Assembly (NCBI GenBank): GCA_964475165.1 | Contig: CAYYVN010000001.1 | Span: forward strand, 144,339 to 208,338 | Source of the DNA: CAYUHK01 sp964475165 | GTDB taxonomy: Bacteria; Verrucomicrobiota; Kiritimatiellia; JAAZAB01 | Direction: 5' to 3' | DNA length: 64,000 nucleotides | In this document: positions 1-8,503 of the stretch, piece after piece | Layout of the letters: every line of letters begins with the position of its first letter | Numbering within the stretch: position 1 is the first letter of the stretch | Notes under the pieces: generated by a model | Told to the model about the DNA's origin: nothing | Database searches by the model: none | What the model saw: the letters and a program-made list of their open reading frames with translations, nothing else | Program-made: the position numbers and the translations under genes

Positions 1-761
1 TAAACTTCGATGGTTTGAAAGCTTTTATTGGCTAATTCACGCGGCAGGAGCGCCGTGCGTAAAAGCGGATGCAATAAGCCCATGATTTGAAATAAGAGGC
101 TGTTTTTGCCCGGGAAATACACGGGCAAGACAGTGCTCTGGGCATGGCGGACGATGCCGCTGATATGCGGAGTCCAGCGAGAATCAGTGACTTCGGCCTG
201 ATGCCAGCGCAGGTGGGAGACCTCACCGGCCGGAAAAGTAATCAGGGCCCCACCTTGTTTCGTCCACTGAATGGCTTCCTTGAGAGCACTCGCATTTTGT
301 AACCGCGCTCCGGGCTTGCCGAATACATCTACGGGGATGATATGCGAGCGGATTTCCGATAAATGTTGCAGCAGGTAATTGCCCAGGATTTTGACGTCGG
401 GCCGAGCCTTGGCCATGATGGCACCCAAGATGACGCCTTCCAAGCCACCAAAGGGATGATTGCCCACTGTGACCAAAGGGCCCTGGGTGGGGATTTTGCG
501 TAAATCCGCTTCCGAAACAGCGTAGCGGATATGGAAGTGTTTCAAACATTTATCAAAAAAATGGGCCGAGCTCGGATCGCTGCTGATTTTAGAGTAGATG
601 TCGTTGATGTGTGTGAGCATCAAGGTTTTTTCGAGCGGCGAGGCCAAAAGACCCATCAAGCGGCGGCGCAGCGGATGGTGTCCAGTGGCTTTCAGGTCAA
701 AAAGCCGGCGGGGAGGCGTTGCTTCCGACTCAGTCTTGGATGATTGCGCATGTATCGCCAT
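1..761 (-). CDS. Lysophospholipid acyltransferase family protein (PlsC-like), partial
   Basis: The reading frame runs from an ATG at 761 leftwards off the window, giving at least 253 residues without a stop. It carries NHPFGGLEG near residue 93, which fits the acyltransferase NHxxxxE/D box of the hemolysin-like LPLAT group, and FPAGEVS near residue 171, the second substrate-binding block of PlsC-type enzymes. Enzymes of this family transfer acyl chains to lysophospholipids or ornithine lipids at the inner membrane. The N-terminal ~90 residues are outside the core domain. The C-terminus is missing, so it cannot be told whether a GNAT or other domain follows. It is divergent from the membrane-protein genes to its right. 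Confidence 0.75.
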   Translation of the reverse strand, partial: MAIHAQSSKTESEATPPRRLFDLKATGHHPLRRRLMGLLASPLEKTLMLTHINDIYSKISSDPSSAHFFDKCLKHFHIRYAVSEADLRKIPTQGPLVTVGNHPFGGLEGVILGAIMAKARPDVKILGNYLLQHLSEIRSHIIPVDVFGKPGARLQNASALKEAIQWTKQGGALITFPAGEVSHLRWHQAEVTDSRWTPHISGIVRHAQSTVLPVYFPGKNSLLFQIMGLLHPLLRTALLPRELANKSFQTIEV

Positions 762-927
762 GATGTCTTAAGAGCTGCTCTAAGCCTCGACGATCGAGAG
801 GAGCTCTCGCCGTCACCGGTTCTGCCAAACCCTCATTAATCCTTAATGGTATGGCTTGAGGACGGTTGGATCAAGCGGTAAGTTTCCATGGTCAGAAAAG
901 CGCGGGCGTGTTAAATTGAACGCCAGC

Positions 928-1647
928 ATGTCAGACACGAGCACCCAGATGATGTCCAGCGCTATACCGGCGCTCCCGGCTGAGGATCCGAGCGATGCGC
1001 GGCTCGCTCTGTTTTTTTTGGCGCGCGGCTTTACCCGCATTTTCTGGGGTTTATTGGTGGCCTTGATCTTGTTTTTTGGACGTGTGAGCATAGTGGTCAC
1101 GCCCGGGATGAAGATTTCCGCCTATGTCGTCGGCTGCGCGCTGGCCGCTTGGGGCGTCTGGACCCTGGCCGCCGCTGGCCTAGACAGCCGGTGGTGGCGC
1201 CGTTGCTGGCGCGCGACGCTGGGGCTGCTCCTGCTGACTATTTATTTCGCGCCTTTTCTGGAATGGTGGAAAAGGGCGCCGCAGGTGCCGCTCTATCTTG
1301 TCAATGTACTGGGACTATTGCTGGCCAGTATGCTGACGCTGTTATTGCTGGACTTATTGGCGGCGGATATCTTCCGCCGCCTGGAACAGTGGCCGGCGCG
1401 GCGCGAGGCCTTGGCCTTTGGCGGCAGCGTGTTTCTGCTGATGATAGCGCCGCTGGTCGTAACGGTCTTGGCCTCTTTATGGGCGACCATCCGTTATCAG
1501 ACCAGTTTTGAGTTTGAAATGTGGCGCATGATCCTCCATCTGCCCATAGGGGTTTATGCGATTTTAACCGTTCCCTGTTCGCTGACCCTGTTCACCATCT
1601 GGAAAGCCCGCGCGCTATGTTATCAGCGTTTGGCGAATGCCAGGTGA
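928..1647 (+). CDS. Multi-spanning membrane protein of unknown function
   Basis: 239 residues from the ATG at 928; an in-frame TTG at 856 would add 24 residues that lack family-like features, so the ATG is preferred. After about 35 polar residues there are six hydrophobic stretches (roughly residues 35-55, 65-88, 95-115, 125-150, 160-182 and 200-222), so it is an integral inner-membrane protein. No catalytic motif or known family is recognised. It sits 86 bases upstream of an ABC-2-type permease in the same direction, so it may be a partner subunit of the same transporter; that is inference from position only. Confidence 0.6.
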   Translation: MSDTSTQMMSSAIPALPAEDPSDARLALFFLARGFTRIFWGLLVALILFFGRVSIVVTPGMKISAYVVGCALAAWGVWTLAAAGLDSRWWRRCWRATLGLLLLTIYFAPFLEWWKRAPQVPLYLVNVLGLLLASMLTLLLLDLLAADIFRRLEQWPARREALAFGGSVFLLMIAPLVVTVLASLWATIRYQTSFEFEMWRMILHLPIGVYAILTVPCSLTLFTIWKARALCYQRLANAR

Positions 1648-1733
1648 GGTCACGCCTGCGGTTCAACCTCTCTGCGCCAGGCGCGCTGGAGCCGTTCGGG
1701 GGTGGACGCCCCAGCCGGAAACTGTTATTTTGC

Positions 1734-2708
1734 ATGTCGATGCGCTTATTGCCCTTTCAACAATTCGGCACGCTGATGTTCAATGCTTTTCTGGACATCA
1801 TCCGCCAGCCCATTGTGCTGCTGCTGGTAGCGACCTCACTGGCTGTAACCAGTTTGTTGCCGATGGTATCGCTCTTCATGTTCGGAGAAGAGGTGCGCCT
1901 GGTGCAGGATGGCGCCCTGGCTTTACAGCTGGGGATGGGCTTATTGCTGGCCGGCACGGCGGCCTCGGCGGCGCTGTTTCAGGAAATCCATCGCGGCACA
2001 GCGGCGGCAGTCTTGTGTAAGCCGGTTAGCCGCCCACTTTTTTTCCTAGCCAAGTATGGCGGGGTCTTGCTGGTGCTGGCCCTGTTTTGTGTGTTCAGCT
2101 TGGCGGTGACTCTGCTCAGTGTGCGCTTACCGTTGGCGCATCTGCAAACAGACTGGCGTTTAGGCGGCATGCTGTATGCGGTCTTGCCGACGGCTTTCCT
2201 GCTGGCGGCCGGCACCAATTTTATTTTTCGGCGGCCGTTTGTATCGCAGGCCTTCGCTTTTCTGGCGCCTTGTTTGGGCATTGCTTTTCTGGTGGGCGCC
2301 GGGCTGGATCCCACCGGGCATTGGTGCGCCTACGGGTCCTTGCTGGCCTGGCGGCTGGCGCCGGTTAGTGTGCTCATTGGCCTGGCATTGGCCGTTTTTG
2401 CGGCCTTGGCACTGAGCCTCTCCACGCGCCTGGCGCCGGCTTTCACGCTCTCCATTGCCGGGGCTGTCTTTTTGCTGGGGCTCTTGGCCGATTATCTCTT
2501 TGCGCCGGCGGCTGCTCGTTCGCTGTTGGCCGCTCTATGCTATGCCGCCTTGCCCAACGGCCAGAATTTCTGGCTGATAGACACTTTGGCCAGTGGCGCC
2601 GTCATTCCCTGGGGCTATGTGCTGGGCGCCGCAATCTATGCCGGCTTATTGATCGCCGGTTTGCTTTGTTTTGGATTGGCTGCCTTTCGGCATGTGGAAA
2701 TCCATTGA
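1734..2708 (+). CDS. ABC-2-type transporter permease
   Basis: 324 residues from ATG 1734; ATG 1776 (MFNAFLDIIRQP) is an equally plausible start because ABC-2 permeases typically open with such an amphipathic helix. A first membrane segment (IVLLLVATSLAVTSLLPMV), a second near residue 65, then paired helices to the end give the usual ABC-2 layout. The stretch EIHRGTAAAVLCKPVSRPLF between helices 2 and 3 matches the cytoplasmic loop of ABC-2 permeases ('R..G.....L..PV.R..FL.AK'). No ATPase gene lies next to it inside the window, so its partner must be encoded elsewhere. Substrate unknown. Confidence 0.7.
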   Translation: MSMRLLPFQQFGTLMFNAFLDIIRQPIVLLLVATSLAVTSLLPMVSLFMFGEEVRLVQDGALALQLGMGLLLAGTAASAALFQEIHRGTAAAVLCKPVSRPLFFLAKYGGVLLVLALFCVFSLAVTLLSVRLPLAHLQTDWRLGGMLYAVLPTAFLLAAGTNFIFRRPFVSQAFAFLAPCLGIAFLVGAGLDPTGHWCAYGSLLAWRLAPVSVLIGLALAVFAALALSLSTRLAPAFTLSIAGAVFLLGLLADYLFAPAAARSLLAALCYAALPNGQNFWLIDTLASGAVIPWGYVLGAAIYAGLLIAGLLCFGLAAFRHVEIH

Positions 2709-2800
2709 TCTTTCTCCAGGAAAAACAGCTTCTGCTTCAAGTAAGCGCTGCTCCTATGCTCGGGCAGGCAACGCGGGTCAGGGAGAGAGCCCGGCCGACT

Positions 2801-4378
2801 TTATGGAAAGCTCACGCCTCTTTCCGGCTGCGATCCGATTTCCAGATGCAGCCGGGGCGCGGCGCCTTCGGCTTCCATCCAGAGCCGGCCGGTTTTGAGC
2901 GGGCGTACATCCTCCAGCCAGGTTTTAATGGTTGGGATCATAGCGCCGCTGGCAGCGGGGGGCGCCGCGGGAGTTGACCGCAGGGCGCGCAGACCCGTCA
3001 GGGGCAGCTGCAGGGCCCGCCCACATATATCCAGATCGGCCCAGATGAGCATGCTGGGATTATGTGCTGACAGGTTTTTTTGCCAGCGCGGCTGAGGCCC
3101 GGCTGACGCTGTTGTGCTGGGATCTTTCAGCAGCTTGAGCAAACTGCGGGCGTTGCTGGAAAGAATCAGCCATTGTCCGTCCACGGCAAAGGCTGGCCGG
3201 TCTTCGATGGTCGCCAGCCAATTAGCGGCGGTGGCTTCCAGGGTATAGATGGCAGTCGTGCCGACGCGCAGGGCGCTGGGATCAATTATCAGGCCGCAAC
3301 GGTAGCGAGCATTCAATTGATCCAGCAAATTGTTGATGAAAGGTTTGATGGTGTCGGTCCGTTTCACTTTCATGTATATGGTGAGCGCAGGCACCTGCAT
3401 GCGCCAGGGTTCCTTACCAAAACCGCCGCCATCTGGGCCGCTGAGCAGGGTGAAGGTCAGGGGCTGGCTCTCATCCAGGAGAGCGCCTGCGGCCAAGGTC
3501 TGGCGCACTATTTGCCACCAAGCAGGAGTGGCCCGGGCTAGTCCCGGCAGGTTGAGGATGGTATCCAGCGGGAGCAGGGCGATCAGGATGGGTCGATCGT
3601 CCAATCCTCTCGCCAGGTCTAGGGCCAGGGGAGCTTGCGGGTGGGGAGCTGGTTCCAAGCGCAGTGTGGCGGCCAGGCCTTCGGCATCCAAGTGATCTAT
3701 GGCATAGGTCAGCGTGGTGGTCGCCTTGGGTGCTCGGCCGAAGGCCGGCCAACGCCACCAGCCTTTATCCTGAATCGCGGCATCTTGGTCAAGCTCCGGG
3801 TGCCCCGCGGAGGCCATGGAAGGCGCTCGGCCATCATAGGCCATGATGACCTGGCGCATGGCATTTGTATCGCTAGAAAAACAGATCAGGGCGACTCCTT
3901 CTCCGAAAGCCAGCGACCAATGCGCGGTGGCTGAATCAGTCTGCGGCTGGCTGATCCAGATGGGGCGGCCATGGCAATCTTGGGCGGCCCGTGTCAGCCC
4001 CGGCACGCGTTTTACAGATAACCACCAACGTAAAAATTGGCTGTAGCTCCCAATCCAGCTGGCGCATATCCAAGTTGGTTCCTGGGTTATTCCTCCAGCT
4101 GGTACATAGGCGATCAGCGTTTCCTTGTTGGCCAGGCGGAGGCAGCTGGCGGCTGGTCCATTTGTTGGCCAGTGGAGAAAAGCGCGCAGGATGGGATTGG
4201 TGGCCAGATTATGCCATCGGCCACCCAGGTTCTGGTGGGAACTGAGCAGGCTAGCATGGGCGGGGATGGCGCGGTAGAGAGTCGCGGGGCGATATGGCGT
4301 CCAGGCCAGATACACAACCAGGGCGGCACAGCCTAAACTAAGCAGCCCCCAAAACACGCTACGCCGCTGGCAACTCAT
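2801..4378 (-). CDS. Large membrane-anchored protein of unknown function
   Basis: 525 residues from ATG 4378 (an in-frame ATG at 4408 overlaps the 3' end of pyrD and adds ten residues). One N-terminal membrane segment at about residues 8-28 (VFWGLLSLGCAALVVYLAW) is followed by a long soluble part, expected outside the inner membrane. The soluble part is rich in Trp, Leu and Ala with no metal-binding or catalytic motif that I recognise; its general look (repeated substructure, N-terminal anchor) resembles DUF3352-like proteins, but I cannot confirm that. It starts 7 bases after pyrD on the same strand, so it is probably the third gene of the pyrK-pyrD transcript, without any evident link to pyrimidine synthesis. 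Confidence 0.65.
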   Translation of the reverse strand: MSCQRRSVFWGLLSLGCAALVVYLAWTPYRPATLYRAIPAHASLLSSHQNLGGRWHNLATNPILRAFLHWPTNGPAASCLRLANKETLIAYVPAGGITQEPTWICASWIGSYSQFLRWWLSVKRVPGLTRAAQDCHGRPIWISQPQTDSATAHWSLAFGEGVALICFSSDTNAMRQVIMAYDGRAPSMASAGHPELDQDAAIQDKGWWRWPAFGRAPKATTTLTYAIDHLDAEGLAATLRLEPAPHPQAPLALDLARGLDDRPILIALLPLDTILNLPGLARATPAWWQIVRQTLAAGALLDESQPLTFTLLSGPDGGGFGKEPWRMQVPALTIYMKVKRTDTIKPFINNLLDQLNARYRCGLIIDPSALRVGTTAIYTLEATAANWLATIEDRPAFAVDGQWLILSSNARSLLKLLKDPSTTASAGPQPRWQKNLSAHNPSMLIWADLDICGRALQLPLTGLRALRSTPAAPPAASGAMIPTIKTWLEDVRPLKTGRLWMEAEGAAPRLHLEIGSQPERGVSFP

Positions 4379-4385
4379 AAGGCAT

Positions 4386-5351
4386 TCATTCCGAAATCTG
4401 CCGCGCATCGGCTGGTGAGGGCTTTTGCAAAGTTCCGATCAGGTCGCCGATCCGGTCGAGACCCTGGCGTGAAAGATAATCCTCCAGGCCGGCAATAACC
4501 GCGAGCGTAGTTTGGGGTGCGCTGAAATTAGCGGTGCCCACCGCCACCGCCGTGGCGCCGGCGATGATGAAGGCCAAGGCTTCAGTGGCCGAGGTGATGC
4601 CGCCCATGCCGATCAGCGGAATGGTCACAGCTTGCGCTGCCTCCCAAACTTGTTTGAGTGCGATGGCGTGGATCGCCGGCCCCGTCAGACCACCGGTGAT
4701 ATTCGCCAGCCGAGGTCGACGCGTTTCCACATCAATGGCCATGGCCGGAATGGAATTGATTAAGGAGATGGCATTCGCCCCGCAATCCTGTGCGATCCGC
4801 GCAAACTCTCCGATCTTAGCGATATTGGGAGATAACTTGGGAATCAGCGGCAAATGAGTCTTGGCCCGCACCGCTGCAATAACCTGGCGGGCCATTTTAG
4901 GATCCGTGCCGAAAGCCAAACCGCCCGCTTTAATGTTGGGGCAAGAAATGTTTAATTCCAGTCCATGCACGCCCGGTACGCCCTCAAAGCGTTCGGCCAC
5001 ATCACGGTATTCCTCCAGAGAACGCCCCCAGATATTGACGATAACGGGCACATCATATTGCTTGAAAAAAGGCAGGTGATCCTGGATAAAACTCTCCACC
5101 CCAGGGTTTTGTAAGCCGATAGCATTCAGCAGACCGCAGGGCACTTCCACCAGGCGCGGCGTGGGATTACCCCGTGCCGGATGCAGGCTGATGCCCTTGA
5201 CCACAAAGGCTCCCAGCCGGTTGAGATCAACCAGCCCGGCATATTCCGGGCCGTAGCCGAATGTTCCCGAGGCGACCATCACCGGGTTGCGCATGGCAAT
5301 GCCGCCTAAATTGACGGCCAGCCTCTCGTTGGGTTCAGGGTTCGTTGTCAT
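4386..5351 (-). CDS. pyrD: Dihydroorotate dehydrogenase B, catalytic subunit
   Basis: Oxidises dihydroorotate to orotate in de novo UMP synthesis, using FMN. 321 residues from the ATG at 5351; an upstream ATG at 5375 would overlap pyrK by more than 40 bases. The N-terminal NPVMVASGTFGYG, the NAIGLQNPG block and the active-site NISCPN (Cys about residue 137) are diagnostic of the class 1B enzyme, where Cys rather than Ser is the base. The C-terminal IPLIGMGGI and TAVAVGTANF bind the FMN phosphate. It lies directly downstream of pyrK, overlapping it by 17 bases, as expected for the two-subunit NAD-dependent enzyme used by many anaerobes. Confidence 0.95.
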   Translation of the reverse strand: MTTNPEPNERLAVNLGGIAMRNPVMVASGTFGYGPEYAGLVDLNRLGAFVVKGISLHPARGNPTPRLVEVPCGLLNAIGLQNPGVESFIQDHLPFFKQYDVPVIVNIWGRSLEEYRDVAERFEGVPGVHGLELNISCPNIKAGGLAFGTDPKMARQVIAAVRAKTHLPLIPKLSPNIAKIGEFARIAQDCGANAISLINSIPAMAIDVETRRPRLANITGGLTGPAIHAIALKQVWEAAQAVTIPLIGMGGITSATEALAFIIAGATAVAVGTANFSAPQTTLAVIAGLEDYLSRQGLDRIGDLIGTLQKPSPADARQISE

Positions 5352-6147
5352 CCCAAATAATCTCCCGACTTTCAAATACGGGACCTTCTATACAGGTGCG
5401 CGCCCACTGCCAGTCAGCGGGCTGGGGCGGCGCGGCGTCCGGTTTTTTGATTTTCTGTACACAGGCCAGGCAGGCTCCCACGCCGCAGCCCTGGTGCCGA
5501 TCCAAGGAAAGCCATGCGCGCCAGCCCCCGCTCTGTGCCAGCTGCGCTACCGCGCGCAGCATGGGCATGGGGCCGCAAGCAAAAAATTCCAGCGCGCGCT
5601 GCTCGGATTGCTGTTGGAGCCAAGCCTTCAGGACTTCGGTCACCAAACCTTTTTCGCCCTGCGAGCCATCCTCGGTGGCGATCCGGATCGGCCATCCGAT
5701 TTGGGCGAAATCCTGAAGGCATAAGATGTTTTTGGCGCAGGATCCGCCCATAAATATAACACCTTGCCGGGGAGCGCTTTGAGCCAATAAATACAGGGCG
5801 GCTATGCCATAGCCGCCGGCCACCAGCAGGGGATAAGATTCCGGGTTAATGGGCGGAAATCCATTGCCCAGCGGCCCCAACAGATTGAGGTTGTCATCGG
5901 CTTGCAGGCGCGCCATGGAGCGTGTGCCCTGGCCAACGCTTTTGTAAAGGAGGGTCAGCCTGGCGCCCTCGGTTTTGAAGACGCTGAAGGGACGGCGTAA
6001 GACGGCGGCATCCAGCTGGGGTACGCGCACCTGAACAAACTGTCCCGGCCGCACCTGGGGCGCGATGCGTGGCGCCTCTAGGATCAAAAGCCGATAAGCG
6101 GCCGTCAGGGGTGTGTTTGATATTACTTTCGCGCTTTCAATCTCCAT
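5335..6147 (-). CDS. pyrK: Dihydroorotate dehydrogenase B, electron-transfer subunit
   Basis: 270 residues. Passes electrons from the PyrD FMN through a 2Fe-2S cluster and FAD to NAD+. The FAD-binding RRPFS is at residues 51-55, the NAD-binding glycine-rich part around residues 108-120 (LVAGGYGIAALYL), and the four cluster cysteines are C221, C226, C229 and C252 (CGVGACLAC then TC), the normal PyrK spacing CX4CX2C...C. It is the first gene of the minus-strand pyr transcript, with an intergenic region upstream that is rich in inverted repeats. Confidence 0.95.
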   Translation of the reverse strand: MEIESAKVISNTPLTAAYRLLILEAPRIAPQVRPGQFVQVRVPQLDAAVLRRPFSVFKTEGARLTLLYKSVGQGTRSMARLQADDNLNLLGPLGNGFPPINPESYPLLVAGGYGIAALYLLAQSAPRQGVIFMGGSCAKNILCLQDFAQIGWPIRIATEDGSQGEKGLVTEVLKAWLQQQSEQRALEFFACGPMPMLRAVAQLAQSGGWRAWLSLDRHQGCGVGACLACVQKIKKPDAAPPQPADWQWARTCIEGPVFESREIIWDDNEP

Positions 6148-6468
6148 GGCAGCTCCTGAGAGTCACCCACTATGGCATGGCCGAGCGGGCTTTGGCAATT
6201 GTTATTCTTGAGAGGCTCAGCTCGGCAGCTTGCCGAGCCTCAGAGAGCAGGGGAGCTGCGCAGCTCGGCCGGGGTTTATGAGAATATTCATCCCCGCCAG
6301 GCCCGGTATCTTCCCGCAGAAAACAGCTTTTGGCGGCGTACTTTTCTGAGGGATAGCGCGCCAAATTTTTTTGGAACGGCTTTAGCTAACGGGATTTTTG
6401 CGCTTGTGTTTCGAGAGCACTGGCGTTAATCTGCGGCATTTTCGGTGGCGAGTTCCAGAAAGAGTTGC
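6148..6468. other. Intergenic region with nested inverted repeats between pyrK and the FtsX permease
   Basis: About 320 bases separate the divergent pyrK and permease genes. Between 6179 and 6270 there are several inverted repeats: ggccgagc (6179-6186) pairs with gctcggcc (6263-6270); gaggctc (6212-6218) with gagcctc (6235-6241); ctcggca (6221-6227) with tgccgag (6231-6237, 3-base loop); and gagctgcgcagctc (6253-6266) is a perfect palindrome. Some of these are mutually exclusive, as in an attenuator. No credible gene was seen here. A convincing promoter was not identified for either flank. Confidence 0.45.
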
Positions 6469-7605
6469 ATGGCAGGCAAAAATCCCAATCAGCGGCAGAA
6501 ACTGCCGCCCTTTAATCGCATCTGTTCCATTGCCAGCAGTGGTATGCAGGTGCGTTTGGGGCGCAGCCTCATTACCATGGGCGGCATTTGTCTGGCGCTC
6601 GCCTATTTGGTGTCTATTCGCGTCAGTGGACTGGTGACCGAAAACATCGCTCACTTCTCGCAGGCCGTGCGCTGTTATGATTATAGCGGCCATTTTTTAG
6701 GATTGGAACAAGCTTACCATCCAGAACTGAAGATCACTCGTGCGCAAGTCGAGCGTTGGCGGGCTATATTATTGACGCGGGCGGCCAACTCTGTTTTTGG
6801 GGAAGTGCAGGCTGAGGCCACTAAACGTCGCCAAGCAGCGCCCAGCTTGGCTCAGCTCCAGGAAGGGGCCTGGCAGGATGGATCTTTCACCGACCTAGCT
6901 TTTTTGAACACCAGCGGCCGGCATCTGCGTGACGCCTATCTGCGCGAACAGGGCTTGGATGCTCTTCCGGAAGCAGCGCAGGCGCGCCAGCTGGAGCGGC
7001 TTTCCATGGCCGAACGCGCCCAATTGATTGCCGCCGGCGGGGCCGCCCCCACTTTAGCTGCTCTGCAAGCGTCCGCCGCGGCCGCTTTTGCTGAGCGGAA
7101 CGAGATCACGGCGCGCGTCATCATGGGAGAGCTTGAAAAAACCTTGGATAAGGACGGCCTCACCGCCAACCTGCGGGATATAAGCGTCGTGCGCCAGGAG
7201 CGCGCGGCCCGCTATTGGATTATGGGCATTGTGTTGGTGGTGGCTGTCGCCGGTATAGCTAATGCCACGCTGATGTCAGTGACGGAGCGCTTTCGCGAAA
7301 TTGGCACCATGAAGTGTTTGGGGGCCTTGGATGGCATGGTACTCTTGCTCTTTTTGGTGGAAGCGCTGGTGGTGGGCACGGTGGGCGTCATGACGGGTTT
7401 AGTGCTGGGCTGTTTGCTCAGCCTGGTCCAGCTGGGCATGCAATATGGCTGGGCGGCGGCGGCCGATATACCTTGGCGGGAAATCATCCTGGCGCTCTCT
7501 CAATTGGGGCTGGTGGGTATAGTGCTGACTGTCTTTGGTGGGGTGGGCCCGGCGCATGTGGCCGCGCGGATGGCGCCGATTGAAGCCATGCGTGTGGAGC
7601 AGTAA
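6469..7605 (+). CDS. ABC transporter permease, FtsX/MacB type
   Basis: 378 residues from ATG 6469, preceded by AAAGAG at suitable spacing. The layout is that of MacB/LolC/FtsX permeases: one helix near residues 35-55, a ~190-residue soluble ectodomain, then three C-terminal helices (about residues 255-280, 300-335 and 345-365). The stretch VTERFREIGTMKCLGA is the conserved coupling segment of FtsX-type permeases, and the protein ends VAARMAPIEAMRVE, the typical 'P.EALR.E' tail. It is the first gene of a co-directional block with a TPR protein, a matching ATPase (8478), and a second, giant FtsX permease (11930), so the exporter is likely a heterodimer of the two permeases. Substrate unknown. 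Confidence 0.85.
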   Translation: MAGKNPNQRQKLPPFNRICSIASSGMQVRLGRSLITMGGICLALAYLVSIRVSGLVTENIAHFSQAVRCYDYSGHFLGLEQAYHPELKITRAQVERWRAILLTRAANSVFGEVQAEATKRRQAAPSLAQLQEGAWQDGSFTDLAFLNTSGRHLRDAYLREQGLDALPEAAQARQLERLSMAERAQLIAAGGAAPTLAALQASAAAAFAERNEITARVIMGELEKTLDKDGLTANLRDISVVRQERAARYWIMGIVLVVAVAGIANATLMSVTERFREIGTMKCLGALDGMVLLLFLVEALVVGTVGVMTGLVLGCLLSLVQLGMQYGWAAAADIPWREIILALSQLGLVGIVLTVFGGVGPAHVAARMAPIEAMRVEQ

Positions 7606-7654
7606 GCCGCGGCCGACCAGGATATTTGAGGATGAGTTTACGAAAATAAGGACC

Positions 7655-8503
7655 ATGCAACCTGGAATAAAAAATATAACCACTGCTTTTCAGTTTGGCC
7701 ATTTAGGGCGCCTGGGCATGACCCTGCTGCTACTGACGGCCGTCTTGATAACGCTCTTTTGCAGCACAGTGATTTTTTTTGTGATCCGCAGTCAAGCGGA
7801 GAAAGTACCGCATGCGGTCTTGCTGGATGCCGACAGTTTCATGGCGCTGGCTCGCTATCAAGATGCCGATATTTTCATGCAACAGGCCTTGGCCAAATAT
7901 GGGCGCCAGCCGGATTTATTGCTGCGCATGGGCTGTATTCAATCCATGTTGGCCGATGAACATGCGGCGCTTGAGGATAAGGAGCGCTGTTTTGCCGCGG
8001 CCGACCAGCTGCTGCGGGAAGCCGCCGCCTTGAATCCTAAGGAATTGATGATTCTTTGGAATCGCGCCTTGCTAGCCTTTCGGCAAGCCGAGGCTTATCA
8101 AGCGGCTGGCCTGACGGCGCGGGCGCAGGCTTGTCGCGAGGAATTCTTGAGCTTGGCGCAGGCCGTGGGGCGGCGGCGAGATTGGCAGCCAGATTTGCAG
8201 CTGCACCTTGGTTTGCTGGCTGAATCGCGCGGCGATCAGGCGACGGCTATCGCGCATTATATCGCGGAATTCAATAACGCTCCGGATAACGCCACCGCTT
8301 ATCAGTCTCTGCAGCGCTTGCGCCAAGACCAGGCCGCGGCGCGGCTGCCGATGCCGAGCTGGTATCTGGATGCGGCCGGGGCCAGTTTGCTGGTGCTGCT
8401 GGGGCTGGGGTTGCTGCATCGAGGATGGATGCACCAAGCGTCAGAGAGAAGTAGGCGTCATCTCAAGGAAGGATATCATGGCCACCAACACCAAACAGGT
8501 TGA
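7655..8503 (+). CDS. Membrane-anchored tetratricopeptide-repeat protein
   Basis: 282 residues from ATG 7655 with AAGGA just upstream. A membrane helix at about residues 22-48 is followed by TPR-like helical pairs (residues ~60-220; for example ADSFMALARYQDADIFMQQA and GRQPDLLLRMGCIQSML) and a second hydrophobic stretch near the C-terminus (WYLDAAGASLLVLLGLGLLH). The repeats are thus expected on one side of the inner membrane between two anchors. Its last 26 bases overlap the start of the ATPase gene, implying translational coupling. A scaffold or assembly role for the neighbouring exporter is inferred from context. Confidence 0.7.
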   Translation: MQPGIKNITTAFQFGHLGRLGMTLLLLTAVLITLFCSTVIFFVIRSQAEKVPHAVLLDADSFMALARYQDADIFMQQALAKYGRQPDLLLRMGCIQSMLADEHAALEDKERCFAAADQLLREAAALNPKELMILWNRALLAFRQAEAYQAAGLTARAQACREEFLSLAQAVGRRRDWQPDLQLHLGLLAESRGDQATAIAHYIAEFNNAPDNATAYQSLQRLRQDQAAARLPMPSWYLDAAGASLLVLLGLGLLHRGWMHQASERSRRHLKEGYHGHQHQTG

